From positions 1,488,001 through 1,552,000 of the forward strand of contig VNWV01000003.1 in assembly GCA_009801085.1 (NCBI GenBank): a stretch of 64,000 bases of DNA, read 5' to 3'. Below the pieces are notes generated by a model, which saw only the letters and a program-made list of their open reading frames with translations, made no database searches and was not told where the DNA came from. Shown here piece after piece: positions 35,617 to 47,441 of the stretch; within the stretch, counting starts at the first letter, position 1; each line of letters opens with the position of its first letter. Source of the DNA: Lasiodiplodia sp. COLG20 (Eukaryota > Ascomycota > Dothideomycetes > Botryosphaeriales > Botryosphaeriaceae). The position numbers and the translations under genes were made by a program.

Positions 35617-36026
35617 CGCGATCGCGGGCGGAGCATTCTCGTACGAAGGTCAGCACACGTAATGTCGGGGCGGGAGAGTGTTGAGGGCAAGGCAGAGGAG
35701 CATAAGAAGACTGGGCGTGGTGAAGCTTGGTCACCTTGTCGCCGCGCGTGATTCGCCCGGGCCCGGCGGAGGCTTGGCGCCTACGTCATGCTGTTATTCC
35801 TTGTCCGCCATAACATCACCGTTAGGAGCCGGCCGGACGCGGCGAGACCATCGAACCCTTTCTTCTTCCGATATCCGCCCACCCTCACCTGCACTTCCCT
35901 CTGCAAGCCCCTCACTATCCCGGCGCCGCCCTTCTTATGTCGTCGTAATTCTCTCTCGCTCACCACTGTAACGCCAGATTATTTTCTTCGTGCCCCAATT
36001 GCAAGGCCAGAAATAAGCCCGACACC
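35617..36026. promoter_or_regulatory. Divergent promoter of lipase and 6-TM protein
   Basis: 410 bases between two divergent starts. The plus-strand side (35,870-36,020) is C-rich, like other leaders here. No TATAAA was seen. Confidence 0.45.
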
Positions 36027-37220
36027 ATGAACAACGGCACCGAGTTGCCCGTTACCCAGGTCGACTTCGCACCACCTCAGGAACGGAGACCCAGCCAGCC
36101 TCCATACGACCCTACCGGGACCATAGCCGGCCTGCTGCAGGTCCCAGGTGCCAATAATGCCAATAACAACAAGGAGTCCACGCCCGGCTCGTCCTCGACG
36201 CCGTCGCCAAGCAGGCCCGGATCCACTCGCGCCTCGTCCATCAACGCCATGAATGCCAATACCCAAGTCCGCTACGAGGACCCGGACTTCACGCATCCAC
36301 CCGAGCTCAACTACACCCTGCGCACACGGAAGAAGAGCATTTTCTGGTTCTGGCTGTTGATTATTCTGGATTGCGTTTGCATGCCAATCGCTCTATACTT
36401 CGGTCTCTGGTACGGAACGAGCTTATCTCACAACGCTGTTTTCAGCATCAGCACCGGCGCCCTCGGAAGCGTCTCGATCTTTGAATACTTCATCCGTTTC
36501 CACCGGCTATGGAAGAAGGGCTCGACTTGCCGAGTCATTGGCGCCAAGCGCTTCTATGTGAGTTACATGCACCACCTTCTTGTCGCTTACACGCCTGTCT
36601 AACCTGCAACCAGCTTGATTGGTTCCACTGGAATCTCTCCGTCGCCTGGATAGCCGTGATGATCGAGCTGATCGTCGGCACCGTGCCGGAAGAGCCGCCG
36701 ATCCGCTTACTGGCCATGCCGGTTCCGAGCATGGTCTTCGCCTTCGGCGTCGAGATGCTGGTCATGGACATCGCCCGCATCGCCGGATACCGTGCCCCGA
36801 TCCGCATCTCGTCGCTGCCCCGCGGCTCGCCGCTGCGCCCGGGCATCTACTCGATCATCGAAGACATCTGCGCCGTCGACGGCAGCGGCGGCACCGAGTT
36901 CCGCCAGCGCCTCAACCTGCGCTACATGGCCAGCCACCACTTCCGCCTCATGCTGCACCGCCTTACGCTCTTTTGGGCCTTCGGTGCCTGCGCCATCGCG
37001 GCCATTACCACTGCCCTCATTTTCACTATCCAGAGGGATGCAGCCTACGTGGTAAGTTTCTTGTGCCTCCAACTAATGGTTCTAATAATAACTGTATTAG
37101 GTCGGTTGGGTTGTGCCCTTCATCTGGGCAGGTATCTGGGCTGGAATCACCCTGGTCTGGGTTCAGAAGAGTCTGAAGCGCGAATATGAGACCTGGGACG
37201 AAGTCAAGTGGAAGGCTTAA
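36027..37220 (+). CDS. Conserved fungal 6-TM membrane protein of unknown function
   Basis: Three exons, 36027-36557, 36614-37051 and 37101-37220; introns 36558-36613 (GTGAGT..CAG) and 37052-37100 (GTAAGT..TAG). Product 362 residues. The first 100 residues are disordered, Ser/Pro/Asn-rich. Then come six hydrophobic segments: SIFWFWLLIILDCVCMPIAL, AVFSISTGALGSVSIFEYFI, LSVAWIAVMIELIVGTV, LLAMPVPSMVFAFGVEMLVM, LTLFWAFGACAIAAITTALI and VVPFIWAGIWAGITLVWV. The stretch FRQRLNLRYMASHHFRLMLH between TM4 and TM5 looks conserved and would face the cytosol. The end is basic and acidic (KREYETWDEVKWKA). I do not recognise a named family. Splicing phases all agree, so the model is good even though the function is unknown. 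Confidence 0.85.
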
Positions 37221-39120
37221 TTGCGTACGACTCATTTGATGTTTTGATCTTTCTTCATGTTTGATATCCTCTGATGCTTTCACGACACCTGTGCCTTTTC
37301 GAGGGGAACGAAAAAAAGTTGGGACCAAGGGGTTCTGTTCGGATTGATGGTATACCTAGAGCAACAAGTTCCTTGCTGTATAAATAGGTCTCCTTTCTTG
37401 TTCATTTCGGGGGAGCATCGAGTAGACCTCTGCATTCTCTTGAAGGGTGGGCGGCCCTTTTTCTGAGACTTGACTTGTATTATTACGGTAGATCTATCTT
37501 GCTTTCCCTATGAGATAGCCTTCATCACGCTTCACGAATGTATTAATGGACAAGACATTTGCTTACGCTGAAGTCTTGACAGGCACACGGCGAACCACAG
37601 GATACAACCGCCCATGTGCATACAGGGCTTACTAGAAATGACGACGCATCACCCCACCGTTATCGCCCCCACCATAGCATCATAGATCAATAGCGCGTGC
37701 GCGGCCCAGACGTGCCAAGCCACCAGTTAATAGTGGATTTTCGCCGGAGGGGGGAAAGGAATCCTGACCAAACGATGACGCCGTTCGAAACCTCACCCGT
37801 TTCCGGGGCAGCATAGGCCCCATGCCCATTCCAATGCCGCGCACCATTTCTGTCCTTCAACTTACTCGAGAGAGTTTGAAGAAAGAAGGGAGCGGGAGGG
37901 GATATGTTTCGCATCACGCGATATGTGTACGACCCGCGCGCGTGCACGCACAACCCCCTCTCGTCCCGTCCCTCCTCTCCAGAGAAAAGAAACTCGGAAT
38001 CGCCGGGGGGGTCCCCGGAATCATTCGCTCTCGATCGAAGCTGTGCGCGGCCTTTTCCGAGCGTACCCGGTGGCCGGGTCGGAAAAGATGAAGATGCATG
38101 CTCGTGGATTGGAGTCAGGGGAGACAAGGAGACACATGAACGATTAGGTTGATCGAGAAACCAACCTACAGGGTGAAACTAGCGTACAATAGGCACTGTA
38201 AGATAAGGTACTACCTACGCATAGGCCGGCCGCCCCCCTCTTCGGGTGTCCCGGACGGTTCGGTGGAGACGGACTCTCGGCTGCGCGGAAGACGGCGGGT
38301 GGGCGAAATGTGGGGCTAACTATGGGGAAAGGGCGATTAAGGTTAATAAGACGACATGTATACACTTGTTGTGCGACGGTTTGTTCGTCTGATATATTAT
38401 TGCGATGGTTGTGGGCGGTCGCGGTTGAGGCGCTGGTTAGGATCATTGCTAGCTTATTACTTGTTGCTTACTTATGACGTCTGTTCTGCACAGGAATCGC
38501 AGCCCTCCCCGCCCGACTCCCTCGATGCCAAGCGAAATGGTCTCGCGCTGGCCGGTGAAGGAGCGCGTTGATCGGTGAGAATAGGAATAGGCGCACATTC
38601 ATGCATATGTAGTGTACCTCGCGTTAGCGTACACCTTGCAAGTGCACTTAGTGTTAGTGCACTACCTTGCGTCAGTGTACCTCAACTATTTGTACCACAC
38701 GTGGGCAAGAGCCTCAATTAAAGAACAACAATGTGAGTTCATTCGTTTATCATCTAATAAGCTTGTTTTGGTGTCAAGCCGGGGCCCAATGCACCATCTA
38801 CGGGTAAAGCGGCTCAACCTTTAGTCTACCAGAGTGAAGATGTCGAACAAATCTGGTCCCCTAAACCCAAGGGGGACCCTCCCAAAGAAGAATAAACGCC
38901 AGTGCTATGCACAACCATAACTCCGATATTGTACATACACACATTAGTATCTGTTTTTTTTGGGGGCCCACCGTCTACCCGACGGGCTTCTATTCAAGGC
39001 ATTCTGGAAAAGTGAAGAAGCTCCTGGGGTATAACTCGTTAAGGAATAACGCGCGAACAGAACGATGAGCAGAGATGGAGAGAACTGGTGGGCGTGGCCG
39101 GAAGAACGAGACGAGCGCGC
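37221..39120. other. Gene-free 1.9-kb spacer
   Basis: No gene supported. It includes a CTC/GTGTAC-type imperfect repeat at about 38,611-38,690 (listed separately) and short GC-rich palindromic-looking stretches near 38,225-38,290. The 3' ends of both neighbours lie here. Confidence 0.5.
38611..38690. repeat. Imperfect short tandem repeat around GTGTAC/GTGCAC
   Basis: Four units of about 15-17 bases, built around ACCT(C/T)GCG and GTTAGTGCAC-like words, follow each other. They are diverged and contain several near-palindromes (GTGCAC, GTAC). Confidence 0.55.
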
Positions 39121-40960
39121 TCAAGCACCGCCGCCCATCTCGATCTTCTTCCCCTTGACGCTGATCCACTTGACGCACAGGGCGAACACGAAGCTGAGCG
39201 CGGACATGGCGACGCTGACGTAGAAGGTCTCGGTGAGAGCGTCGTTGTAGGCGCTGAGCACGGCGTTGAGGTACTGGGGGAAGGCCCGGGTGATGGCGGC
39301 CTGCAGCTCGGTGGCGCCGGTGGATAGGACCAGTCCTTGCAGCTGGGCGCCGCCCTCGGGGATGGCGGCCGAGATGTTCTTGATCAGCTGGTTCGTGTAG
39401 ACGTTCTGGCCGACCGACACGAACAGGGCGCCGCCCAGCGTCTGCGAGAACATGATGATGGCGGTGCCGATGGGGATGTCGGCCGTCGGCAGCGCCGCCT
39501 GCACTGCGATCAGCGTCTGCTGCATGCCGAAGCCGACGCCCGCACCAAAGATGAACTGGTAGCCGATCCACTTGGAGTGGCCCGTGTCGGTTGCGAGCGT
39601 GGTCAAAAGGCCGGCGCCGATGGACATGAAGATGGAGGAGAGGATCATGAAGGGCACGTAGTGGCCGATGACCGACACGAGGACGCCGGCAATCATGCTG
39701 ATGATGACCAGGCCGAGGACCATGGGCAGGTTCATGATGCCCGACTTGACAGCCGTGGCAGCCTTGATGACCTGGAACCAGATAGGGATGTAGTAGACCA
39801 TGATGAAGAAGGCAGCGCCAAGGAGGGCAGAAAAGAAGGCGCAAGCCCAGACGGTTCGGTCCTTGAAGACGCGGGGCGGAACCGTAGCTTTCTCCTGCTT
39901 CCAAATCTGGATTCCGATAAAGGCGCCGATCAGGACGCCGAAGACGACGAACAGAGCAATGATTCTGCCATTGCCCCACGCGTACCTGGAACCGCCCCAT
40001 TGAAGAGCGAGAAGCAGGGACACGATGGCAGGAAGGAAGACGGTAGTTCCATAGATATCGAACTCGTTGAGCTTGGCCTTCCAGCCAGATGCCGTGTTCT
40101 TGACGATCTTGGGCGACTTGAAGAAAAAGAAGATGAAGATCGCAGTGACGAGACCGAAGGGGAGGTTGATGTAGAAACTTGAGTGCCGTTAGAGCCAGTG
40201 CGCAATTGAGCATCGGGTTAGACTTACCACCAGCGCCAGGTCACCTTGTCGGTAAATACACCTCCCAGAAGAGGACCAGCGATACTAGCAATTCCGTACA
40301 TGGCGCCAATGAGGCCGGTGTAGGTAGGGCGCTGACGCAGAGGAACAGTTTTGCTGACAATGAGAATGGCACCGGAGAAAATTCCAGCGGAACCCAGACC
40401 GGCAATGGCTCTTCCAACAATCAGGGCATCTGAGGTCGGGGCAATGCCACAGATGAAAGAGCCGAGCTCGAAGATGAAGAGGGCAATTAGGTATGTCCAT
40501 TTGATGGAAAAGAAGGTGTACAGTTTGCCAAAGGTAAGCTGGAAGGCGCAGGTGGTGAGCAGGTAGCTAGAGCCGTACCAGCCCACATCGTCGAGGGCTT
40601 TGAACTGGTCAGTGATGCGCGGAATAGCGGTGGAGATGATGGTGTTGTCCTGCGATTCGACGGATTAGCGAGAGGATATGGAGCGCTGTGTGAAAAAGCA
40701 AAGCTCACCAGGGCCATGCAAAAGACGGAAAGACACAGGGCGGTCGTGATGAAGCCCAGCTTCCATGACTTTGGGTACTCGTCTTCGTCCTCTTGCTGCG
40801 GCGACGCTTCGTCGGCAGACTTTTCTTTGGATTCCTGGATCTCCTCGGCAGGCATGGCGGTCGTGTCAACGGCGTCTTTGCTGACGGTGACAGACGGCGG
40901 GGCGCTGGACTTTTGAGACGGGGCGTCCATTGTTGCGGGCTTGTCCTCGGAGCCGACCAT
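39121..40960 (-). CDS. DHA2-type 14-TM MFS efflux transporter
   Basis: Proton-coupled drug or metabolite exporter of the DHA2 branch, the group that includes toxin and antibiotic exporters; the substrate here is unknown. Three exons: 40709-40960, 40228-40649 and 39121-40177; introns 40650-40708 (GTGAGC..CAG) and 40178-40227 (GTAAGT..AAG). Product 576 residues. An acidic Ser/Glu-rich N-terminus of about 70 residues precedes TM1 ([17 protein letters not shown]), then [16 protein letters not shown], the classical DHA2 start. WRWCFYINLP spans the second junction and is diagnostic. [16 protein letters not shown] is the antiporter motif. Fourteen TM segments can be counted in outline. The splice joint uses an AAG acceptor, less common, but the resulting motif is exact. 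No biosynthetic genes lie beside it. Confidence 0.93.
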
Positions 40961-43900
40961 GATGAAAGGGCCGAAGCAGGGGCGTCTTTATTAGGCGGCA
41001 AATATGGGGAGAGAGAGTGCCTGAGGTGAGGGAGAGAGGAGCAAGGCAGCGATGATGTATAAAAACCAGCCATGGCGAGCACGGGCGTCACCTGCACCGG
41101 AATAGGCTGCTGCCGAATTGGCGGAGTGGCGCAATGTCGAACTGGAACGATGCTGTCAAGTATGCCATGCGGCGGCGTGCCACAAAGCAACGCCAATCAA
41201 ACGCGCAAAACGCCGGGACACCGCTGGAGCCTCGGCGCAACTGTCATGCCGCCCCAAGCGGGAAAGAATGCGAGAATGGAAAGGGCCACGCGCAGGGCTG
41301 CAGCTGCCAAAAGGTGCTGCCTTGCGTCCAGAGCCTCGGGCTCGCATTCGGAGTGACGCCGGCTTCTGTCCCGCTCTCCCCTAGATGGTAGCTCTGTTCC
41401 GCCGCCCCTCCACCCCACGATGCTCGCCAAAGCTCAGTTGGTTGTCAGCTGCACCAACACACGCCGTGACTCATCACCCTCACCGTTCAACTCAGCCCTG
41501 TGGCCCACCGGCTCCTTCACGAAAATACCTCGGGCTCAGCCTCAAAGACGTGGCCTCCTCGGGGCATGCTGCACTCCGCTTACCTCGCAAACTTTTCCGT
41601 TATGGGTCGATTTTACGGGCCCGCAAGGCACCCACGCCGGCATTTCGGCCTACCCGAAGGGCCGAACCATGCTCTGTTCTTTCCCGAATCCTTCGGCTGC
41701 GGCCCAGGCCCTTAGCGCCTGTTGGAAGTCTTTCTTTTTCCGCAACCGGCATCCCGCAACCCTTTGTTTGTCGTCGTTTGTTCGCACCACGGACGAATAA
41801 TCGCGGTCGACGAGAAAATAAGCCATTTATATGATTTCGCAAACACTGCCACTTCGAGCCTACCGCCAGCGCTTGCATATCAATCGTGTCGCTTGCACCC
41901 GCATTTCACTGCGCCCCGGATTTCGTCTCCCTTCCCCAGACCGTCGCCACGGAAAAGGCTTCTGGACCATGAAGACGTCCGGCTAGCCAATCCTTGGGGG
42001 CCAGTGTTCGGCAGGTCGAGACTGCGACTAAGGTTAAGTTTCGGAAGCTTGCGCGGCCATGATTCCGGCCCGAACAATTTAGTAGTAGCGGCTCCTTTAA
42101 TTGAGCAATCGCCCGAAACCAGCGGGAGCCAAACTTCTTATCTGCTAGGGCATGGCTAACGAGCTTCGCAATATATACGAGACGCTCTCCTTTTGTGAGA
42201 TAAGCTCAGGCTAGCGTCGATCGTCAAAGTAGTCCATTTTCTCCGGATCGCTCGCCCTACTCTTTAAAACCATCACTGCCAGCACACCCACTGCAGGTCG
42301 ATGTGCTCCCATCATCCAGCGTCACATTTCTTATTACTTCCTGCACTCTTGTCTGGAGCCAGCTATATGCTTACGCATGTACAAACACAGATTATGCTTC
42401 GCTCAAGCCTGTTGCACGAAGAGGTAATCGCGTTTGCACATGGTTTTGTTACACTTCGTCGGGTCAAATTTCCGCCGCAGCGGTATCAATATACTGTGTA
42501 CACGGTCCAGCTGCCAAAGTGCCGTTTGCCATGCTTCATCTATCTGCCGAAATGGTCGGGCCGGGAAAAGCATGTGAACCGGGCCGGCCCGACGAAAAGA
42601 GATCTACAAAATAACGTGGTTTGAAGGAGCAGGGCGTGGCCCTTGCGGCTGCGTTGATGATAGTAGCATGTCTCTACTTCCTTGCTTCCCCATTCCCAAG
42701 GCACACGACTGCACCCGGTCAGGTAGCTGCCGTAATACACTATTAATTGCCGATGTTCCGCGCAAACGCTTGCGGCAGGTTGTTAGCGTGGCCACCCACC
42801 CCCTTTCCCGCAGAACGCGCGTGGGCACCAGGCGCTACTGCGTGCGGCTGACTTCGGTTTCACACAAGCCGGCAAGCCACTTCGCATACGCTGCGAATTC
42901 GTCTCTCCGCGGAGACTGCCGAGATTGCCTCCACCGTCGTACCCTTCAGGCAGAAGCATTAGCACAGCAGTGATTGGTCCAGGGCCTCGGCTCGAGCTTT
43001 CATTTTATTTCCAGAGGTCTTGCCAAGGCCTTCCTAATTCGAAGATCATCTAGCCCTTGGAGGAGACAAGCAATAGGTTTGAGACGCAGCGTCCAGGCGG
43101 CTGACCCGTCAGCACCGCCATCGACTGACCCGACGCCAGTCATACGGTCATCGCCGACGATGCAGTTACACGCAATGTTCCAACCTCATTACTTCTGCAC
43201 AATTTGCAACATTGGGTTTGATCGGTTTTGCTGTGTCTAGACTTGGAAATTTCTATTATTCGTCTGCATGAAGCTTGTAAGCCAATGTATCGCTGAGTCT
43301 GACGTGAGTTCGTGAACGCTCAATCGGCTTCGATATGCTCTCCATGTAGCTTCTAATTCCGTCACAGCTGTAGGAATGTTGGACAATAAACTCTTATACA
43401 TGACTATTACCGTACAGTAGTTGTGGTAGACGTAGAATGTCTACCACGCAAAGCCAAAGCAATATAGCCCAACAGGTACGGTTGTCGGTAAACCTTAGCT
43501 ATCTCGCGCCAGCATATGGTAGTTAATAGTAGATATAAAACATAATACTTGTAGGTAGGAATAAGCTTATATGTTGAATATTCTCAGCTTAATTTAAGCT
43601 AGTAGTAGTAATGTATGTCTATTATCTATTACCACTATTTGTGTCGAAAAAGAAAAGAAAACGAAAAAAATATTTAGAGGTAGTAGAAGTTATTATCCAG
43701 ACGAGAATATATTATTATTAATGCTACATTTACACCCAGACGATAGCTTCCACTACCCATGATATGAAGATATCGTCGCAGCTGAGTGAGAGCAACTTTG
43801 CTCGTGGTGACCGCAACGACTTAGAAAGGAAAGAGCAAGAATACCGCAGAAGTGGCAAAGAAGGCAGGCGCGCTTAAACACATAATAAGCTGGAGCATTC

Positions 43901-44229
43901 CATCTTACGACCCAACCGCATGGATATATGGCGGTAGGGAAAAGGTGAAGGATGGGAGTCTCTGGATATTGCTGTTCCTCGCGAGGGTGGTTGCGAAGGA
44001 TCTTATATTATGGCTCCTTCAGTGCCATTGTTTTCTTAGTGTTTAACGCACATCCTCAGAACTTTCCATCACCGCCTTAAAAGATCGGAGCTTCTTCGGT
44101 AATAGCCCTTTCATGGCTGTCGGAGCAATGTTGAGGTAAACAAACCTCGATCGCATGTCAGTCCGCGAACCCGCTTCACCTCCTACTAACTCCGCGCAAC
44201 ATTGCCACCCGCGCTGAAAGGCAAGCACG
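40961..44229. other. Largest gene-free stretch (3.3 kb), with AT-rich island
   Basis: No gene supported on either strand. 41,000-42,200 is GC-rich. From 43,380 to about 43,760 is an AT-rich island with many TAGTAG/TATTAT words and stops in every frame, possibly degraded repeat DNA. No terminal repeats or transposase motifs were visible. The region after 44,040 leads into the coiled-coil gene. Confidence 0.5.
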
Positions 44230-45421
44230 ATGTCCGACGAAGAGCCTTCCTCCATGGACTTCATGTCCGATGGCGACGAAGAGCCGGCCACTTCCAGCGA
44301 ATCCATACCGCAACGTCTCGACAGCGCTTCGCTTTTTGCCAGCAGTCCGGTCAGTGCCCACCTTGCCTCACCACAACGAGCCGTCGATGATGCTTCTAAT
44401 CAAGCCACAGCCCGGCGTAAACAACGATCTCCCGTACTGCGCCAAAGGCCGGCAGCTCAGCATCGGCAGCCGCCCGAAGACGACGCATCACGACGTCTAC
44501 GGCAAGCGCATGCGCAACAACGTGCCGCACCAGGACAGCTCTTCCACGCTCCACAAGCGCCTACTACAGACGAAGTTCGACGACGACGACGACGACGACG
44601 ACCCCAAATCCGCGCTCGCAGAGCTGTGGGGCCGCGACGTCGAGGCATGGCTCCCGCCCGAACTCCCTTACCCCCGCGAGCTCATGCGCCTCGACCGGCT
44701 GCACACCTGGCCTCCCGACGTCGTATCCGCGCTGGCCGAGCTCGCCAAGATCGTCGGCAGCGACGTAGAGCAGCGTGTAGAGGCGCTGGACCACGTGGCG
44801 ACGGCCGTCGCGGTGCGCAGGTCCATGGCGCACAAGATGAAGACCGGCGGCGAGTTCGTCGTCTGCACCGATGTCGAGCATGCCATTTCGCAGATGATGG
44901 ACGACGAGGAGGAGGATGCGATGATGGTCCAGACCGCTCCTACTACGCCGCCGAAGTGCTCCTCCAGCGCCATGCAGAGCGGTGACAAGTACAAGTACGA
45001 GCACCAGCACCAACTGCCCGCCCAGGAGCTCAGGTGGGTGAACAACAACTGGGAGGGCAACCTGCACCAAGCGCGCCCCACCAAGAAGAGGAGATACGAC
45101 CCGGAGCTGGGCTCGGAGGAGGGAAGCGTCTGCTCGGACGGCGAGATCCCCGACGGCGTCGACTTCGACTCTTTCCGCCTGCAGAAGAGGAACGCTGCCC
45201 TCAAGACCAGGGTCGCGGAGTTGAAGGGAGAGAATGAGGAGGTACAGAGGGAGCTGGGTGTGGAGAAGATGAGGAGGGAGGACGCTGAGCGCTTCATTGC
45301 CATGACGAGGACTTCGATATCCAGGTACCTCGGAGAGCCGAAGCGGGAGGATCCGGAGAGGTACTTGTCGAACACGCGGAATGCCATGACTTCTTACTTG
45401 TCGGAGGCAAAGAAGAGGTAG
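44230..45421 (+). CDS. Acidic coiled-coil protein of unknown function
   Basis: The start MSDEEPSSMDFMSDGDEEPA is in one frame, while the main frame that follows is another. A 61-base intron (44350-44410: GTCAGT, a TTCTAAT branch-like word, CCACAG) joins them in frame; an alternative acceptor at 44404 also fits. The model encodes about 376 residues. Features: an acidic N-terminus, an 8-Asp tract (GAC repeat at 44579-44602), a helical central part (LAELWGRDVEAWLPPELPYP; VEHAISQMMDDEEEDAMM), a basic patch TKKRRYDPE that could be a nuclear signal, and a C-terminal coiled coil (LQKRNAALKTRVAELKGENE). The last 45 residues hold two related 20-residue copies around ERFIAMTRTSISRYLGEPKR and ERYLSNTRNAMTSYLSEAKK. 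No family recognised. The start and intron are inferred, the main frame is solid. Confidence 0.7.
44579..44602 (+). repeat. (GAC)8 tract coding poly-Asp
   Basis: Eight perfect GAC codons inside the coiled-coil gene. Confidence 0.95.
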
Positions 45422-46136
45422 ACCTATGATGGTCGCGGATATTGGGACCGCGTAGGGTATTCTCGGAGTGGGATTAGTATAGGGTACTTGATTCAGTCTG
45501 TAAGGCGGACGAGGCAATGCCGTTGTTCCATCACCGTAATGAGCTGGCCCTCCTCCGTTGCGCCCCACCGCTATACAAGTTAGGAATGGAAAATTCAGTA
45601 GGAAGCTTTGATCAGTTGTAACATAGGTGTTGCAGCTATCGCCCAGATGCATTTGTTTCCATGTGTAGTGCATTGATGCCGGGATGGGCGCTTCAGCTAC
45701 CTGCCCTCTGTTTTAATACTATGGGGACTTATTTTGTCCAAATGATTGAATTCCGCTGTACCTCACCATGTATGCCTTTATTTGATACATCCGGATCGAG
45801 TGAAAATTCGTCATCAACCAGAATGGAAGCGAATTTAATGGAAGATTTGAAGTCTACTTCCCTGCCCTCTAACTTTTTGGTGTCTCCACGACTGATACTC
45901 CCATTCCTCGTGTTCGACTTTGTCTATCCGATTACTCTACGGATGTTCGTACTCTAAAAGTTCTGTCCGCTGATCACTGATAGTTGACCCCTCAAAGATT
46001 CTTACGAGTATATGATTCGTGGCTGGAGCATCTGCCCTGACGTGAATGTATGATTTTTCATCCTCCATTCTTATCCGGACAGAGACTTCAACTAAGTTCA
46101 ACCCGTCATGATTGCATCAAACAGTAGTCCAAGCAA
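45422..46136. other. Intergenic: convergent ends of coiled-coil gene and BTB-like member 3
   Basis: No gene supported; the 99-codon frame near 45,661-45,957 has no family motif or splice context. Confidence 0.55.
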
Positions 46137-47287
46137 CTAGAAATTTTCGAGGAGGTTCCTCTGGCGATGGGCATGTTCGAGGTGGGACTCAAGAACCGGG
46201 GAGGCCATTTTCTTATAGATGCTTCGAATGGACGTATGAAGATCGCTGGAAAAGCTGCAGTAACTGTGATCTTCGAAGCCACTTCCACGGGGGAACTGAG
46301 AAATGCTGACGCTCAAAATTTTGTTGAACAGAGTATCCACACTCCACTTTACGCTGTCGGTACGAGGTCGGTTGAGACCCAGCCCAGCACATTGGACGGA
46401 TATGATCAGAGAACCAAGGATGAGAGAATCGTAGGCTCGCTTCTGTTGCTGGCTGTTTCCCGCCTTGTAGATTTCCTTCGGGTTCTTTTGTTTGTATGCC
46501 GTTAGGTATTGGTCCACGTAGTGGTAGAGGCTGTCTAGCATCAGAGCGATGGTTCGTGTCCTAATGCATAGGATTGAATCTGAGAAGAAGTCAGCTCCCA
46601 TGTTCATGTGTAAATACGAGATACTAGATTTTCACGCTTACCGAGAAGACCTGGCGGAAAATAGCAGAAGCCTTCATCTGGATCCAGGACCTTGCCTTTC
46701 TTGTTCACGCATTTGCCGTCTGCAGAGATCTCAACCTCCTTTGCCAGTCTAATCGCTAGATCTTGAAGCTTTTCCTCTTGTCCGAGCTCCCAATATACGA
46801 AAAGTGATTCTTCCCAACCGTATTCGTACTCGAGTTTCCTGAAGCGCAGTCGGAGGCAATCCGACCACACATCGATCCAGGGTTTCAAGAGAATGGTTGT
46901 GCAGTACTTGTTTGACAGCAAAATCAAGTCCCTGAGAGCTTCGAACGATAGACATTGTTTGGGGAGTTTGTCGAATCGAAGGTGTGCAACGTTAAGCAAG
47001 ATAGTGAGAGCCTTCGGATCGTCTTCAGGCAATGATACCTCTTTCATTCCATCTTCGCCGGCTTGAGCCTCCTTGAAGTTGCCAGCAAACATCCGCTTCC
47101 AAGGATCGCAGAGGAGACTCATGGCTTTGGAAGAGGCGATGAAAGCTTTCAGTACGCCCTCATCATGGATAAAGATGCGAACATCTCCGTCGTCATCGAA
47201 GTACACGACCTCTGAAATGGTCTGGTTCGGGGGAGACGATGGTGCGCTTTCCGCAGCGCTCTCGTCAGAGCCGGGCGTGTCGTCCAT
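46137..47287 (-). CDS. BTB/POZ-like family member 3
   Basis: Intact, 362 residues, minus strand. Exons 46642-47287 and 46137-46579; the intron 46580-46641 (GTAAGC..CAG, phase 1) joins FPPGLL to DSILCIRTRTIALMLDSL. BTB-like half: EVVYFDDDGDVRIFIHDEGV, FIASSKAMSLLCDPWKRMF, then KEVSLPEDDPKALTILLNVA and HLRFDKLPKQ. The second exon keeps RAYDSLILGSLIISVQCAGL and SVKWSVDTLFNKI, and ends with the SPVLESHLEHAHRQR tail that is shared with member 4 but not with members 1 and 2. Members 3 and 4 are therefore a closer pair. The ATG at 47287 is the first in frame after a stop-free leader without ATG. As for the others, a protein-interaction role is likely but unproven. Confidence 0.87.
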
Positions 47288-47441
47288 CTTTGAGGGAATC
47301 GCGGATATGAAGAAAGGTTTTGGTGTCGTGTGTGGGTAGAAGCTCAAGAAAAGCAGTCGCGACCCGCGCTAGTCCGGATTGGGTCGAATAGGATCTTGAA
47401 GAACCCCAGAACGTCCCTGGGATCCTCACTATTCCTTCACT

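Noticed and set aside
39337..40182. Plus-strand open frame across the DHA2 gene
   Set aside because: Antisense shadow rich in Asp/Glu/Arg; the minus strand encodes a complete DHA2 transporter.
41072..42624. Several open frames in the 41-42.6 kb stretch
   Set aside because: Overlapping frames on all phases in GC-rich DNA with no family motif or intron signals.
38990..45421. A secondary-metabolite gene cluster around the DHA2 pump
   Set aside because: No synthase, P450, methyltransferase or pathway regulator is visible within the region.
45661..45957. 99-codon frame between coiled-coil gene and BTB-like member 3
   Set aside because: No motif and low-complexity tail; likely spacer.
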